Source: Blautia sp.
GTDB taxonomy: Bacteria > Bacillota > Clostridia > Lachnospirales > Lachnospiraceae
DNA length: 43,933 nucleotides
Direction: 5' to 3'
Assembly: GCA_022769545.1 (NCBI GenBank)
Contig: JALEJS010000009.1
Coordinates: 1 to 43,933 of the forward strand
The notes beneath the pieces were generated by a model. That model was not told the origin of the DNA and did no database searches. It was given only the letters and a program-made list of their open reading frames with translations. How positions within the stretch are numbered: position 1 is the stretch's first letter; each line of letters starts with the position of its first letter. This document shows positions 31,599 to 39,631 of the stretch, piece by piece. A program made the position numbers and the translations under genes.

Positions 31599-32858
31599 AT
31601 GCTTGAAAATATAAGACTTGCATTTCAGGGAATCTGGTCCCATAAGATGAGATCTTTTCTGACAATGCTGGGTATCATTATCGGTATTGCATCCATTATT
31701 GCAATTGTATCTACAATTAAGGGAACCAGTGAGCAGATCAAGGAGGATCTGATCGGTTCCGGAAACAACACCGTACAGATCCTGCTGAACGACGGAGACA
31801 GTCAGTATGATGCGGAATACAGCATGTCGGGCGCGACGCCTCCGCTGATTTCCCAGGAACAGAAGGATGCAGTCATGAAGCTGAAACATATTGAGGATGC
31901 AACCTTTTATTACAGCCGTTCCTACACGAGCAATGTGTATTATCAGAACACGAGCTTTCAGGGCGGAAAGGTATTTGGGATTGACGATCACTACCTGAAT
32001 ACCTGTGGATATACCATTCAGTCCGGCAGAGGATTTGTCAGCAGGGATTATGAGCAGTTCCGTAAAGTGGCGCTGATCGATACCAATGCACAGGAAACGC
32101 TTTTCCCGGGAGAGACGGCTATCGGAAAGACACTGGAGATTAATCAGGAACCGTTTGTGATTGTCGGAGTGATCACCCAGAGTGAGGATTATCTTCCGGA
32201 TATCAGCACCTATTCGGAATACGAGGAATACTATCAGACTCTGACCGGCAGCATCATGATTCCGGATAAATGCTGGCCCATGGCTTTTAAATTTGATGAG
32301 CCGGTAAATGCAGTGATCAAGGCTGACAGTACCGATACGATGAGCTCTGCCGGAAATGCTGCGGCAAAGGTTTTGAATAACGGAATTGACAATTCAGGGA
32401 AGAACACGAAATTTGAATACAAGGCAGACGATGTGATGGAGCGGGTCCGCAATCTGCAGAAGCTCAGCGAGAGTACCAACAATCAGCTGATCTGGATTGC
32501 CAGCATCTCTCTGCTGGTTGGCGGAATCGGTGTTATGAATATCATGCTGGTATCTGTCACAGAGCGAACCAGTGAGATTGGTCTGAAAAAAGCGATCGGT
32601 GCCCGGAAGAAGACGATTCTGGCGCAGTTTCTGACGGAAGCTTCCGTTCTGACGAGCATCGGAGGTTTGATTGGAGTGATCGTCGGAATCGGGCTGTCCA
32701 GGGTGGTGGGTGAGATATCCGGATCGCCGGTGGCTATCAGCATTCCGGCCAGCGTGATTGCTGTTCTGTTCTCCATGGCAATCGGTCTGATATTCGGACT
32801 TCTCCCTTCCATTACGGCAGCAAATTTAAACCCGATTGAGGCGCTTCGCAGCGAATAA
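31599..32858 (+). CDS. MacB/FtsX-type ABC exporter permease
   Basis: A 419-residue permease with the MacB arrangement: an N-terminal helix (FLTMLGIIIGIASIIAIVSTI), a large extracytoplasmic MacB_PCD domain (residues about 45-285), then three C-terminal FtsX helices. Examples are IASISLLVGGIGVMNIMLVS and FSMAIGLIFGLLPS. The ERTSEIGLKKAIGARK segment is the classic coupling loop that contacts the ATPase. It ends with the typical LNPIEALRSE. This is the last gene of the operon. Together with one ATPase and two adaptors it forms a mechanotransmission-type exporter. The ribosome binding site is AAAGGAGAG. Confidence 0.95.
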   Translation: MLENIRLAFQGIWSHKMRSFLTMLGIIIGIASIIAIVSTIKGTSEQIKEDLIGSGNNTVQILLNDGDSQYDAEYSMSGATPPLISQEQKDAVMKLKHIEDATFYYSRSYTSNVYYQNTSFQGGKVFGIDDHYLNTCGYTIQSGRGFVSRDYEQFRKVALIDTNAQETLFPGETAIGKTLEINQEPFVIVGVITQSEDYLPDISTYSEYEEYYQTLTGSIMIPDKCWPMAFKFDEPVNAVIKADSTDTMSSAGNAAAKVLNNGIDNSGKNTKFEYKADDVMERVRNLQKLSESTNNQLIWIASISLLVGGIGVMNIMLVSVTERTSEIGLKKAIGARKKTILAQFLTEASVLTSIGGLIGVIVGIGLSRVVGEISGSPVAISIPASVIAVLFSMAIGLIFGLLPSITAANLNPIEALRSE

Positions 32859-32862
32859 AAAT

Positions 32863-32891
32863 TTGCATTGAGATAACGAAAAAAATATGAT
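32863..32891 (+). promoter_or_regulatory. Promoter of degV
   Basis: TTGCAT (32863-32868) and TATGAT (32886-32891) are separated by 17 bases, immediately after the exporter permease stop. Confidence 0.68.
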
Positions 32892-32927
32892 AGACTGTAC
32901 CTATGTTTCAGAAAAGGAGAAATTGGT

Positions 32928-33800
32928 ATGAAAAAAACGGCCATTGTAACGGACAGTAACAGTGGTATTACACAGGAAGAGGGGAAAAAGATGGGAATAT
33001 CCGTAATTCCCATGCCCTTTTATATTGATGATAAGCTTTTCCTGGAGGGAATCAGCCTGACGCAGGAGGAGTTTTATGAACAGCTGAAAAACGACCGTGC
33101 AATCTCTACGTCTCAGCCGAACCCCACCAGTGTATGCGAACTTTGGGATACGCTGCTGAAGGAATACGATGAGATAGTCCATATTCCCATGTCCAGCGGC
33201 CTGAGCGCGACCTGCAGCACGGCACAGGGACTGGCCCGTGATTATGACGGCAAAGTGCAGGTGGTGGACAATCAGCGAATTTCTGTGACGATGAGACAGT
33301 CTGTTCTGGACGCGATTGCGTTGCGTGACGCCGGTGCATCTGCTGAGCAGATCAGAAAGACACTGGAGGACGAGAAATTTGAATCCAGTATATATATTAC
33401 ACTGGAAACACTGAAATATCTCAAGAAGGGCGGCAGGATCACTCCTGCGGCTGCGGCGCTGGGTACTGTGCTGAACCTGAAGCCGGTACTGCAGATCCAG
33501 GGAGAAAAACTGGACGCATATGCCAAGGTACGCGGAAAGAAGCAGGCAAAAAAGGTCATGATCAAAGCGATGCAGGAAGATTTTGAGAAACGCTTTGCCA
33601 GACATGCCGAAGAAGGCCTGATGTGTCTGGAGGTAGCATATGCGGGTAATCCGGAGGAAGCTCTGGAGTGGAAAAAAGAGCTGGAAGAGGTTTTCCCGGG
33701 ATATGATATTCATATGGATCCGCTGTCACTGAGTGTGGCATGCCATATCGGGCACGGCGCACTTGCGGTTGCATGTGCAAAAAAAGTTTCTATTCCATAA
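32928..33800 (+). CDS. DegV family fatty-acid-binding protein
   Basis: A 290-residue cytoplasmic protein of the DegV/FakB family. It begins with KTAIVTDSNSGIT, has the VIPMPFYIDDK strand, the fatty-acid carboxylate-binding segment IPMSSGLSATCSTAQG (Ser-Ser-Gly-Leu-Ser), and a C-terminal domain with SVACHIGHGALAVA. In characterised systems FakB proteins bind an acyl chain for phosphorylation by FakA. No FakA homologue is in the window. Many Firmicutes carry several paralogues with different acyl preferences. It has its own promoter and an AAAAGGAG ribosome binding site. Confidence 0.92.
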   Translation: MKKTAIVTDSNSGITQEEGKKMGISVIPMPFYIDDKLFLEGISLTQEEFYEQLKNDRAISTSQPNPTSVCELWDTLLKEYDEIVHIPMSSGLSATCSTAQGLARDYDGKVQVVDNQRISVTMRQSVLDAIALRDAGASAEQIRKTLEDEKFESSIYITLETLKYLKKGGRITPAAAALGTVLNLKPVLQIQGEKLDAYAKVRGKKQAKKVMIKAMQEDFEKRFARHAEEGLMCLEVAYAGNPEEALEWKKELEEVFPGYDIHMDPLSLSVACHIGHGALAVACAKKVSIP

Positions 33801-33828
33801 ATTTTAACCAGAATCGAGGATTTTTGAA

Positions 33829-35595
33829 ATGAAGAAACTAATGGACAGAATGGCAGAGGAACTTGCATCTGCCTTTGAGAAAGCAGGATATGATCCGGCA
33901 TACGGAAAGGTTTCGGTATCCAACCGTCCGGATCTATGCGAATACCAGTGCAATGGTGCCATGGTGGGGGCGAAGCGTTATAAAAAGACTCCTTTTATGA
34001 TTGCGGAAGAGGTTGTAAAAAATCTGGGGGAAAACAGTATGTTTTCTCTGGCAGAAGTGGTAAAGCCGGGATTTATCAATCTGAAGGTAAAAGAAGAAGT
34101 TCTGGCAGACTTTCTGCAGGAGATGGCAGCAGATGAAAAACTCTCTGTCTCAGAAGCGGAAAATCCCAAAACGATCATTATCGATTACGGCGGACCCAAT
34201 GTCGCAAAGCCGCTTCACGTGGGACATCTCCGTTCCGCGATTATCGGAGAGAGTATAAAGCGAATCGGCCGGTATATGGGGCATAAGATGATCGGAGATG
34301 TTCATCTGGGAGACTGGGGTCTGCAGATGGGTCTGATCATTACCGAATTAAAGCACAGACAGCCGGAACTGGTCTATTTTGACGAGTCTTATCAGGGAGA
34401 TTATCCGAAAGAAGCTCCCTTCACCATCGGAGAGCTGGAAGAAATATATCCTTCTGCCAGTGCCAGATCCAAAACCGATGAAGAGTACCGAAATGAGGCA
34501 CTGGAGGCAACCCATCTGCTTCAGCAGGGAAATCCGGGCTACATGGCATTGTGGAATCACATTCTGAATGTTTCGGTTACGGATCTGAAGAAAAACTATG
34601 AAAAACTGAATGTATCTTTTGACCTCTGGAAAAAGGAATCCGATGCTCAGCCATATATCCCGGAAATGGTACAGATGATGAAAGAAAAGGGATATGCCTA
34701 TGAAGACCAGGGCGCGCTGGTGGTGGATGTCAGAGAGGAAAATGACACAAAGGAAATTCCGCCTTGCATGCTGCTGAAATCAGACGGTGCTTCTCTTTAC
34801 ACGACGACGGATCTGGCTACGATCGTAGAGCGGGAGAAACTGTTTTCTCCGGATGAGATTCTTTATGTGGTGGACAAGCGTCAGGAGCTCCATTTCATTC
34901 AGGTGTTCCGCTGTGCGAGAAAAACCGGACTGGTGCCGGAGAAGACACAGCTGTCTTTCCTCGGCTTTGGAACCATGAACGGAAAAGACGGAAAGCCGTT
35001 TAAGACCAGAGACGGCGGTGTCATGCGTCTGGAAAACCTGATTGCAGACATTGAGGAAGAGATGTTTGCGAAAATTGTGGAGAACCGGAGTGTCAGAGAC
35101 AGGGATGCGAAGGAAACCGCAAAAATTGTTGGTCTGTCTGCGATCAAGTATGGAGATCTTTCCAATCAGGCTACCAAGGATTATATTTTTGATGTGGATC
35201 GATTTACATCTTTTGAAGGAAATACAGGCCCGTATATTTTGTATACCATTGTGCGGATCAAGTCTATTCTGAACCGGTACACGGAAGAAGGCGGAAGTCT
35301 TTGCGGCGGAAGAATACTGCCGGCTTCCAATGAAAGTGAAAAAAATCTGATGAGAATTCTCACCGGTTTCGGAACGACCGTGGAGAATGCTTTTGCAGAG
35401 AAGGCACCTCACAAGATCTGTGCTTATATTTATGAGGTTTCCAATGCATTTAACAGTTTTTATCACGAGACAAAAATTCTCAGTGAGGAAGATCCGGATC
35501 GGAAGCAGTCCTTCATTCAGCTTCTGCAGCTGACAAAGAGAGTACTGGAAACCAGTATTGATCTGCTTGGATTTGAGGCACCGGACAGAATGTAA
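33829..35595 (+). CDS. argS: Arginyl-tRNA synthetase
   Basis: A 588-residue class I synthetase. The N-terminal Add-1 domain (residues 1-105) is followed by the HIGH-type motif in PNVAKPLHVGHLRSA. The KMSKS region is degenerate (GKDGKPFKTRDGG), as in many ArgRS. The C-terminal DALR anticodon-binding domain contains NTGPYILYTIVRIKSIL and ends near LLGFEAPDRM. The start is ATG 33829, with GAGG about 10 nt upstream. It lies 28 bases after degV and could share its transcript. I saw no T-box leader. Confidence 0.95.
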   Translation: MKKLMDRMAEELASAFEKAGYDPAYGKVSVSNRPDLCEYQCNGAMVGAKRYKKTPFMIAEEVVKNLGENSMFSLAEVVKPGFINLKVKEEVLADFLQEMAADEKLSVSEAENPKTIIIDYGGPNVAKPLHVGHLRSAIIGESIKRIGRYMGHKMIGDVHLGDWGLQMGLIITELKHRQPELVYFDESYQGDYPKEAPFTIGELEEIYPSASARSKTDEEYRNEALEATHLLQQGNPGYMALWNHILNVSVTDLKKNYEKLNVSFDLWKKESDAQPYIPEMVQMMKEKGYAYEDQGALVVDVREENDTKEIPPCMLLKSDGASLYTTTDLATIVEREKLFSPDEILYVVDKRQELHFIQVFRCARKTGLVPEKTQLSFLGFGTMNGKDGKPFKTRDGGVMRLENLIADIEEEMFAKIVENRSVRDRDAKETAKIVGLSAIKYGDLSNQATKDYIFDVDRFTSFEGNTGPYILYTIVRIKSILNRYTEEGGSLCGGRILPASNESEKNLMRILTGFGTTVENAFAEKAPHKICAYIYEVSNAFNSFYHETKILSEEDPDRKQSFIQLLQLTKRVLETSIDLLGFEAPDRM

Positions 35596-35619
35596 TGTAA
35601 AACAGAAATCAGTTATTGG

Positions 35620-35652
35620 GGAACTCCTGGATCAGGAGTTCCTTAATTTTTT
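35620..35652 (+). terminator. Terminator after argS
   Basis: GGAACTCCTG (35620-35629) pairs with CAGGAGTTCC (35633-35642) around a 3-nt loop, followed by TTAATTTTTTAT. Confidence 0.9.
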
Positions 35653-35681
35653 ATAAACTGCTTTTTCTGTCTGCAAAAGTA

Positions 35682-35690
35682 TGGTATATT
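35682..35690 (+). promoter_or_regulatory. Extended -10 promoter of the kinase gene
   Basis: TGGTATATT is a TGn-extended -10 element. The -35 region (TTTTTC, 35662-35667) is poor. Confidence 0.45.
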
Positions 35691-35714
35691 AATCGATATC
35701 AAATCATTTCCGCA

Positions 35715-35740
35715 CAACCGGTGTTCTTCCGGTTGATTTT
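35715..35740 (+). other. Leader hairpin before the kinase gene
   Basis: CAACCGG (35715-35721) pairs with CCGGTTG (35729-35735), followed by ATTTTCCAATTTT. It is terminator-like and lies between the presumed promoter and the start codon, so it may attenuate transcription of the kinase operon. Confidence 0.5.
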
Positions 35741-35757
35741 CCAATTTTACGTTTAGC

Positions 35758-37017
35758 ATGATAAAGAAAAGTGAGGTGAGAGATATCACACTGACGGGCA
35801 GCATACTGAAGGGAAGATACTGCATTGTTGAGCCGATCGGAAACGGCGGACAGGGACATCTGTATCTGGCACGTGACCTGGAGCTGGGGGTGTACTGGGC
35901 GGTCAAGCAGATTCCCATCACACAAAAGAAGGAAGCCCGGCTTCTTCGGATTCTGCGCCATCCGGCGATGCCGGGGATGATCGATTATCTGGAAAAGGAT
36001 GATTTCTGTTATCTGGTCATGGAGTATATCCGGGGAGAAAATCTGGGACAATATATGAAACGGGGCGGCAGATTCTCTGTGGAGGAAGTGATACGGATGG
36101 GAATCAGTACCGCGGATGTCCTGCAATACCTTCATGGGAGGGTTCCGGCTGTGATCCATGGAGATGTGAAGCCGGAAAACCTGATGCTGGATGAAAATGG
36201 ACATCTGTATCTTGTGGATTTTGGGAGCGCAGCCATACGGTACGGGAAAAATGCAAGGAGTATTACGGGTACAAGGGGATATGCGGCTCCGGAACAATAT
36301 GATGGAAAAAGCAGTGAAAGCATTGATGTGTATGCATTTGGGCAGACATTTCTTTCAATTTTGCGCAATTGCAGGAAAAAAGAACTTCTGAGATATCCTG
36401 CTCTGCCCTGGATTTTCCTGAAATGTGCAAGGAAAAATCCGGAAAGACGGATGCAGGGCATGAAGGAGGCAAAGAACGCTCTGAAAAGGATACAAAATCA
36501 TGCAGTGAACATGATTCATGCGATACAGATCCTTATGGCTGTGTTTCTTCTGGCTGCTGCAGTGATCGTGGCTGCTGTCGGAAAGGAGAAACCGGAAAAG
36601 AATTTCTATGAGGCGCTGAATGAGGTGACTGATCCGTATTACAGAAAAGAGTTCCTGGAGGCAGATGCCGGGAAGAGAAAGGAATTCTTACTCGCGGCGG
36701 AGAAGAAGCTGCAGAAACTGCAGGAAACGTATTCCGAGGAAGAGGAACAGAGAAAATTGCTGCTTCTTCTTGCTGTAAATTGTGAACTGGCCAAAGAGAA
36801 CGGGCGTGCACAGCTGTATTATGAACAGCTGCTTTTATATCATCCGGATTATCGGGCCGGATACGGAGCCTATGGGATGTATCTGCGCAGAAGCGGGCAG
36901 CAGGAGAGTGAGGAAGAGCTCCGGGAAGAGTATAAAAGGCAGGAAAAGCTTGGAAAACTGGATGAGACCGATAGTCCGGAATTGAGAAAGTGGGAGGAAA
37001 CATTTGATGCGGGCTGA
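35758..37017 (+). CDS. Membrane-anchored Ser/Thr protein kinase
   Basis: A 419-residue Hanks-type kinase. The nucleotide loop is GNGGQG at 28-33 and the ATP-anchoring lysine is Lys50 (WAVKQ). The catalytic loop is HGDVKPEN at 134-141, the DFG motif is at 154-156, APE at 177-179, and the structural Arg is Arg231 (NPERRM). The usual HRD is HGD, a non-RD form, so activation-loop control may differ. A membrane helix spans about 252-275. The outer 140 residues are helical and TPR-like (AQLYYEQLLLYHPDYRAGYG), not PASTA repeats. ATG 35758 has no clear ribosome binding site. GAGGTGAG lies just inside the frame, so the true start might be slightly downstream. The next gene overlaps it. Confidence 0.88.
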   Translation: MIKKSEVRDITLTGSILKGRYCIVEPIGNGGQGHLYLARDLELGVYWAVKQIPITQKKEARLLRILRHPAMPGMIDYLEKDDFCYLVMEYIRGENLGQYMKRGGRFSVEEVIRMGISTADVLQYLHGRVPAVIHGDVKPENLMLDENGHLYLVDFGSAAIRYGKNARSITGTRGYAAPEQYDGKSSESIDVYAFGQTFLSILRNCRKKELLRYPALPWIFLKCARKNPERRMQGMKEAKNALKRIQNHAVNMIHAIQILMAVFLLAAAVIVAAVGKEKPEKNFYEALNEVTDPYYRKEFLEADAGKRKEFLLAAEKKLQKLQETYSEEEEQRKLLLLLAVNCELAKENGRAQLYYEQLLLYHPDYRAGYGAYGMYLRRSGQQESEEELREEYKRQEKLGKLDETDSPELRKWEETFDAG

Positions 37018-37573
37018 CAGATGGAGGCTGATTCTGTGTACGGTGGGAATTGTTCTGTCTTATTGTCAGGCGGCTGCCGGGATGGAGGGTGGCTTTTCGA
37101 TGGATGTGGGAGATGGAAAGAATCTGAAGAAGGAGATGGATGAGCCGGGAGAACTGGAAGGATGGGATGATACCATTCTGTCCATACAGGAAGGGACATT
37201 TTACATCGGCGGGAAGGAAAAATCAGAGCAGATTGAAAAGCCGGAGGAGAACGAAAGACCGGAAGAGAACGAAAAGCCGGAACAGAACGAAAAATCAGAA
37301 GAGAATGAAAAAACGGAGCAGAGCGAAAAACCGGAACAGAACAATAAGACGTCGGTAGTATTTTATCGGAAAAATTTCCCTGACGAACAGGAAGTGAAAA
37401 TACATATTCTCACATCCGGAAGTATACAGGTACTGTCTGTCCGGGTCAATGAAAAAGAAAAGGAATGGAAGTGGGAAAAAGAGAACATAGTGGTATCTGC
37501 AGAAAATATTTCCGCAGAAATTCAGCTGACAGTGATCTCGGAAGGAACACATCTGATTCAGAAAGAACTGTGA
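37007..37573 (+). CDS. Secreted Glu-rich repeat protein, partner of the kinase
   Basis: I do not recognise a family. The 188-residue product starts with a signal peptide (RWRLILCTVGIVLSYCQAAAG). The middle (residues about 70-115) is a run of degenerate six- to eight-residue repeats of the type E-K-P-E-[EQ]-N. The last 70 residues look like a small beta-sandwich (SVVFYRKNFPDEQEVKIHIL ... SIQVLSVRVN ... ISAEIQLTVISEG). The start ATG 37007 has GGAGG 9 nt upstream and lies inside the last codons of the kinase gene, overlapping by 11 bases, so the two are co-translated. A role as extracellular partner or target of the kinase pathway is inferred from this overlap only. Confidence 0.72.
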   Translation: MRADRWRLILCTVGIVLSYCQAAAGMEGGFSMDVGDGKNLKKEMDEPGELEGWDDTILSIQEGTFYIGGKEKSEQIEKPEENERPEENEKPEQNEKSEENEKTEQSEKPEQNNKTSVVFYRKNFPDEQEVKIHILTSGSIQVLSVRVNEKEKEWKWEKENIVVSAENISAEIQLTVISEGTHLIQKEL

Positions 37574-37653
37574 AACTGTTCACACGGCATTTTGACCAGG
37601 TTACTGAGAACGGAGTGAACAGTAACAGAACTGTGAGCCGGCAGACAGTGACA

Positions 37654-37682
37654 TTGCAATCGGAGAAGACTGGTGTTATACT
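37654..37682 (+). promoter_or_regulatory. Promoter of the HAD phosphatase gene
   Basis: TTGCAA (37654-37659) and TATACT (37677-37682) are 17 bases apart, about 60 bases before the start codon. Confidence 0.7.
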
Positions 37683-37743
37683 GTACACGAAAACAAAGAG
37701 ACAGATCGGATGAACGGCAGGAGAAATGCCAGAAGGAGAGAAC

Positions 37744-38391
37744 ATGTATAAAGCAATTTTATTTGATCTTGACGGAACGCTTACAGAATCGGGTGAGGGA
37801 ATCTGTAAATCGGTACAGTACGCATTAGAAAAGCTTGGAAAACCGGTACCGGAGCTGGATGAACTGAAGGTATTTGTAGGTCCGCCGCTTCTGGAACAGT
37901 TTATGAAATATGCGGATCTGGATGAAGAGCATGGAAGACTTGCTGTGAAGTATTACCGGGAACGATATTCAGATGTCGGTATATTTGAAAACAGGCCTTA
38001 TCCGGGTGTGGAAAAAATGCTGTCTGAATTAAAAAGAAAAGGATACCGGCTTGCGGTCGCCTCTTCCAAACCGGAAAAATATGTCCTTCAGATTCTGGAG
38101 TATTTTCAGCTGAAAGATTATTTTGAGGAAATTGTGGGAAGCGAGATGAGCGGAGCACGTACCGGTAAAGCGGAGGTGATCACAGAGGCATTGAGGCGTC
38201 TTGGACTGGAACAGCATACAGAGCAGGTGCTGATGGTGGGAGACAAGGAACATGATGTGTTCGGTGCAAGAGCCTGCGGGCTGGAATGCCTTGCCGTGTC
38301 ATACGGATATGGCACAGTGGAGGAACTGACTGCTGCAAAGCCTCTGAAAATTGTCGCCTCTGCAGATGAAATATGTGATTTTTTCGACTGA
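37744..38391 (+). CDS. HAD-family phosphatase (phosphoglycolate phosphatase-like)
   Basis: A 215-residue soluble HAD hydrolase. Motif I is FDLDGTLTESG with nucleophile Asp8 and acid Asp10. Motif II is VASSKPEKY, motif III the lysine in ARTGKAEVI, and motif IV MVGDKEHDVFGARA. The helical cap lies between residues 15 and 80, the subclass I layout of Gph/PpaX-like enzymes. Phosphoglycolate, pyrophosphate or nucleotide monophosphates are all plausible substrates, and sequence alone does not decide. The start is ATG 37744, after AGAAGGAGAG. The in-frame ATG at 37726 precedes that site. Confidence 0.92.
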   Translation: MYKAILFDLDGTLTESGEGICKSVQYALEKLGKPVPELDELKVFVGPPLLEQFMKYADLDEEHGRLAVKYYRERYSDVGIFENRPYPGVEKMLSELKRKGYRLAVASSKPEKYVLQILEYFQLKDYFEEIVGSEMSGARTGKAEVITEALRRLGLEQHTEQVLMVGDKEHDVFGARACGLECLAVSYGYGTVEELTAAKPLKIVASADEICDFFD

Positions 38392-38423
38392 GCCCTCTGC
38401 GCAGACAAAGAACGGTCAGAAAG

Positions 38424-39227
38424 GTGTGGAGGGTGTCATACCCTGTGTTACTTCATTTTGCCGTATCGCAGATCGTTTCCGGAGGAGCGCTTCTCTGGCT
38501 GAACAATTATGCAGATCTGGGAGCGGAGTCTTATTATCAGTACACGATCGTACTGACCGGGATTACAGCGCTGCTGTCGCTGATTCCTGCTCTGTATTTT
38601 TACCGGCGGGATCATTTTTCCAGAGTTTACGGAGGCGTTCTCTCGCAGAAAGCGGGAAATCGTCTTTCGGCGGGGGAAATCTTGTTACTGTTTCTGATGG
38701 GCGGCGGGCTTTCCATCTACGGAAATCTTCTGGTGAATATGCTCGGATCCTTTCTGGAGAAAAAGGAATATCAGGAACTCATGAATCAGGTCACAGAGGG
38801 CAAAAGCCTTGTCATGATGATTTTCTGGATGGGAATTGTGGCACCAGTTGCAGAGGAAGTGATTTTCCGGTGGCTGATTTATCTGAGGCTTCGTGATTAT
38901 TGCAGGACGGTTTCGGCTGCGGCAGTGATTTCAGCGCTGATTTTCGGGTTGTATCACGGAAATCTCCTCCAGGCAGTGTATGCGTTCCTGCTCGGAATGT
39001 TGTTTGCAATGATTTTGGAAAAGACAGGAAGCCTTGTCAGCTGTCTGCTGCTTCACATGGGAGCGAACACGGCATCGCTGATCACATCGGAATTTGCTTC
39101 GGCACCGGATCTTGAAAGCGTGATGCCGTTCCTTTCCGGTTACCTGCTGCTTCTGATGGTTTCGGCAGTGGGAGGCTGCTGGTATTTCTTTGGAAAAAGA
39201 CAGAAAAGCGGGATGAGAATGGTTTAA
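38424..39227 (+). CDS. CPBP-family intramembrane metalloprotease
   Basis: A 267-residue membrane protein of the CPBP/Abi family with about seven hydrophobic segments. The diagnostic motifs are EEVIFR (two glutamates and an arginine), the histidine in FGLYHGN, and a further histidine in LLLHMGANTAS. These motifs form the membrane-embedded metal site of CAAX-type proteases. In bacteria such proteins cleave prenylated or other membrane substrates, or protect against bacteriocins. The target here is unknown. The start is uncertain. GTG 38424 gives a sensible N-terminus but lacks a good ribosome binding site, while GTG 38445 has GGAGGG 11 nt upstream. It probably shares the transcript of the HAD gene, 32 bases away. 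Confidence 0.88.
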   Translation: MWRVSYPVLLHFAVSQIVSGGALLWLNNYADLGAESYYQYTIVLTGITALLSLIPALYFYRRDHFSRVYGGVLSQKAGNRLSAGEILLLFLMGGGLSIYGNLLVNMLGSFLEKKEYQELMNQVTEGKSLVMMIFWMGIVAPVAEEVIFRWLIYLRLRDYCRTVSAAAVISALIFGLYHGNLLQAVYAFLLGMLFAMILEKTGSLVSCLLLHMGANTASLITSEFASAPDLESVMPFLSGYLLLLMVSAVGGCWYFFGKRQKSGMRMV

Positions 39228-39276
39228 TATAAGCATTATTAACAAGCTAAGAAAGCGGTGCTGTCGGGAAAAAGGC

Positions 39277-39305
39277 TTGACAGCATTGTTTTTTTGATTT
39301 ATATT
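39277..39305 (+). promoter_or_regulatory. Strong promoter of csoR-copA
   Basis: A perfect TTGACA (39277-39282) and TATATT (39300-39305) with a 17-base spacer. Transcription should start near 39312, at the edge of the CsoR-type operator. Confidence 0.85.
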
Positions 39306-39311
39306 ATTACC

Positions 39312-39328
39312 ACACCCCGGTGGGGTGT
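39312..39328. promoter_or_regulatory. CsoR-type operator
   Basis: ACACCCC-GGT-GGGGTGT is a perfect 7-3-7 palindrome with the G/C-tract architecture of known CsoR sites. It begins at the predicted transcription start, so apo-CsoR would block the operon until copper binds. Confidence 0.8.
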
Positions 39329-39350
39329 TAAACGAGAATGGAGGAATTCG

Positions 39351-39614
39351 ATGAGAGCAGATAAACAAAAGATTACAAGACTTCTGAAGACTGCCAGAGG
39401 ACAGATGGACGGAATTCTGAAAATGGTGGAGGAAGACCGGTATTGCATTGATATCTCACATCAGCTTATGGCGACGGAAGCAATTTTAAATAAAGTAAAT
39501 AAAGAAATCCTTACCGCGCATCTGAAGGGCTGTGTCTGTCAGGCAGAAACGGAACAGGAAAAGGAAGAGAAAATTGATGAGCTGGTATCCATGCTAGGCA
39601 GAATTATGAAATAA
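39351..39614 (+). CDS. csoR: Copper-sensing repressor CsoR
   Basis: An 87-residue all-helical metal-sensitive repressor of the CsoR/RcnR family. The copper(I) ligands of the C-H-C fingerprint are Cys32, His57 and Cys61 in RYCIDISHQL and LTAHLKGCVC. An extra Cys63 is present. In the family Cu(I) binding releases the protein from DNA. The start is ATG 39351, with GGAGG 8-9 nt before it. Although the frame is open back to 39258, that part holds the promoter and operator. copA follows after 17 bases. With a palindromic operator in its own leader the gene should be autoregulated. Confidence 0.94.
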   Translation: MRADKQKITRLLKTARGQMDGILKMVEEDRYCIDISHQLMATEAILNKVNKEILTAHLKGCVCQAETEQEKEEKIDELVSMLGRIMK

Positions 39615-39631
39615 AGGAGTGGAAAAAGCCC

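Noticed and set aside
37726..37743. Earlier start for the HAD phosphatase
   Set aside because: The ribosome binding site AGAAGGAGAG lies after ATG 37726 and at the right distance before ATG 37744, which also begins the fold.
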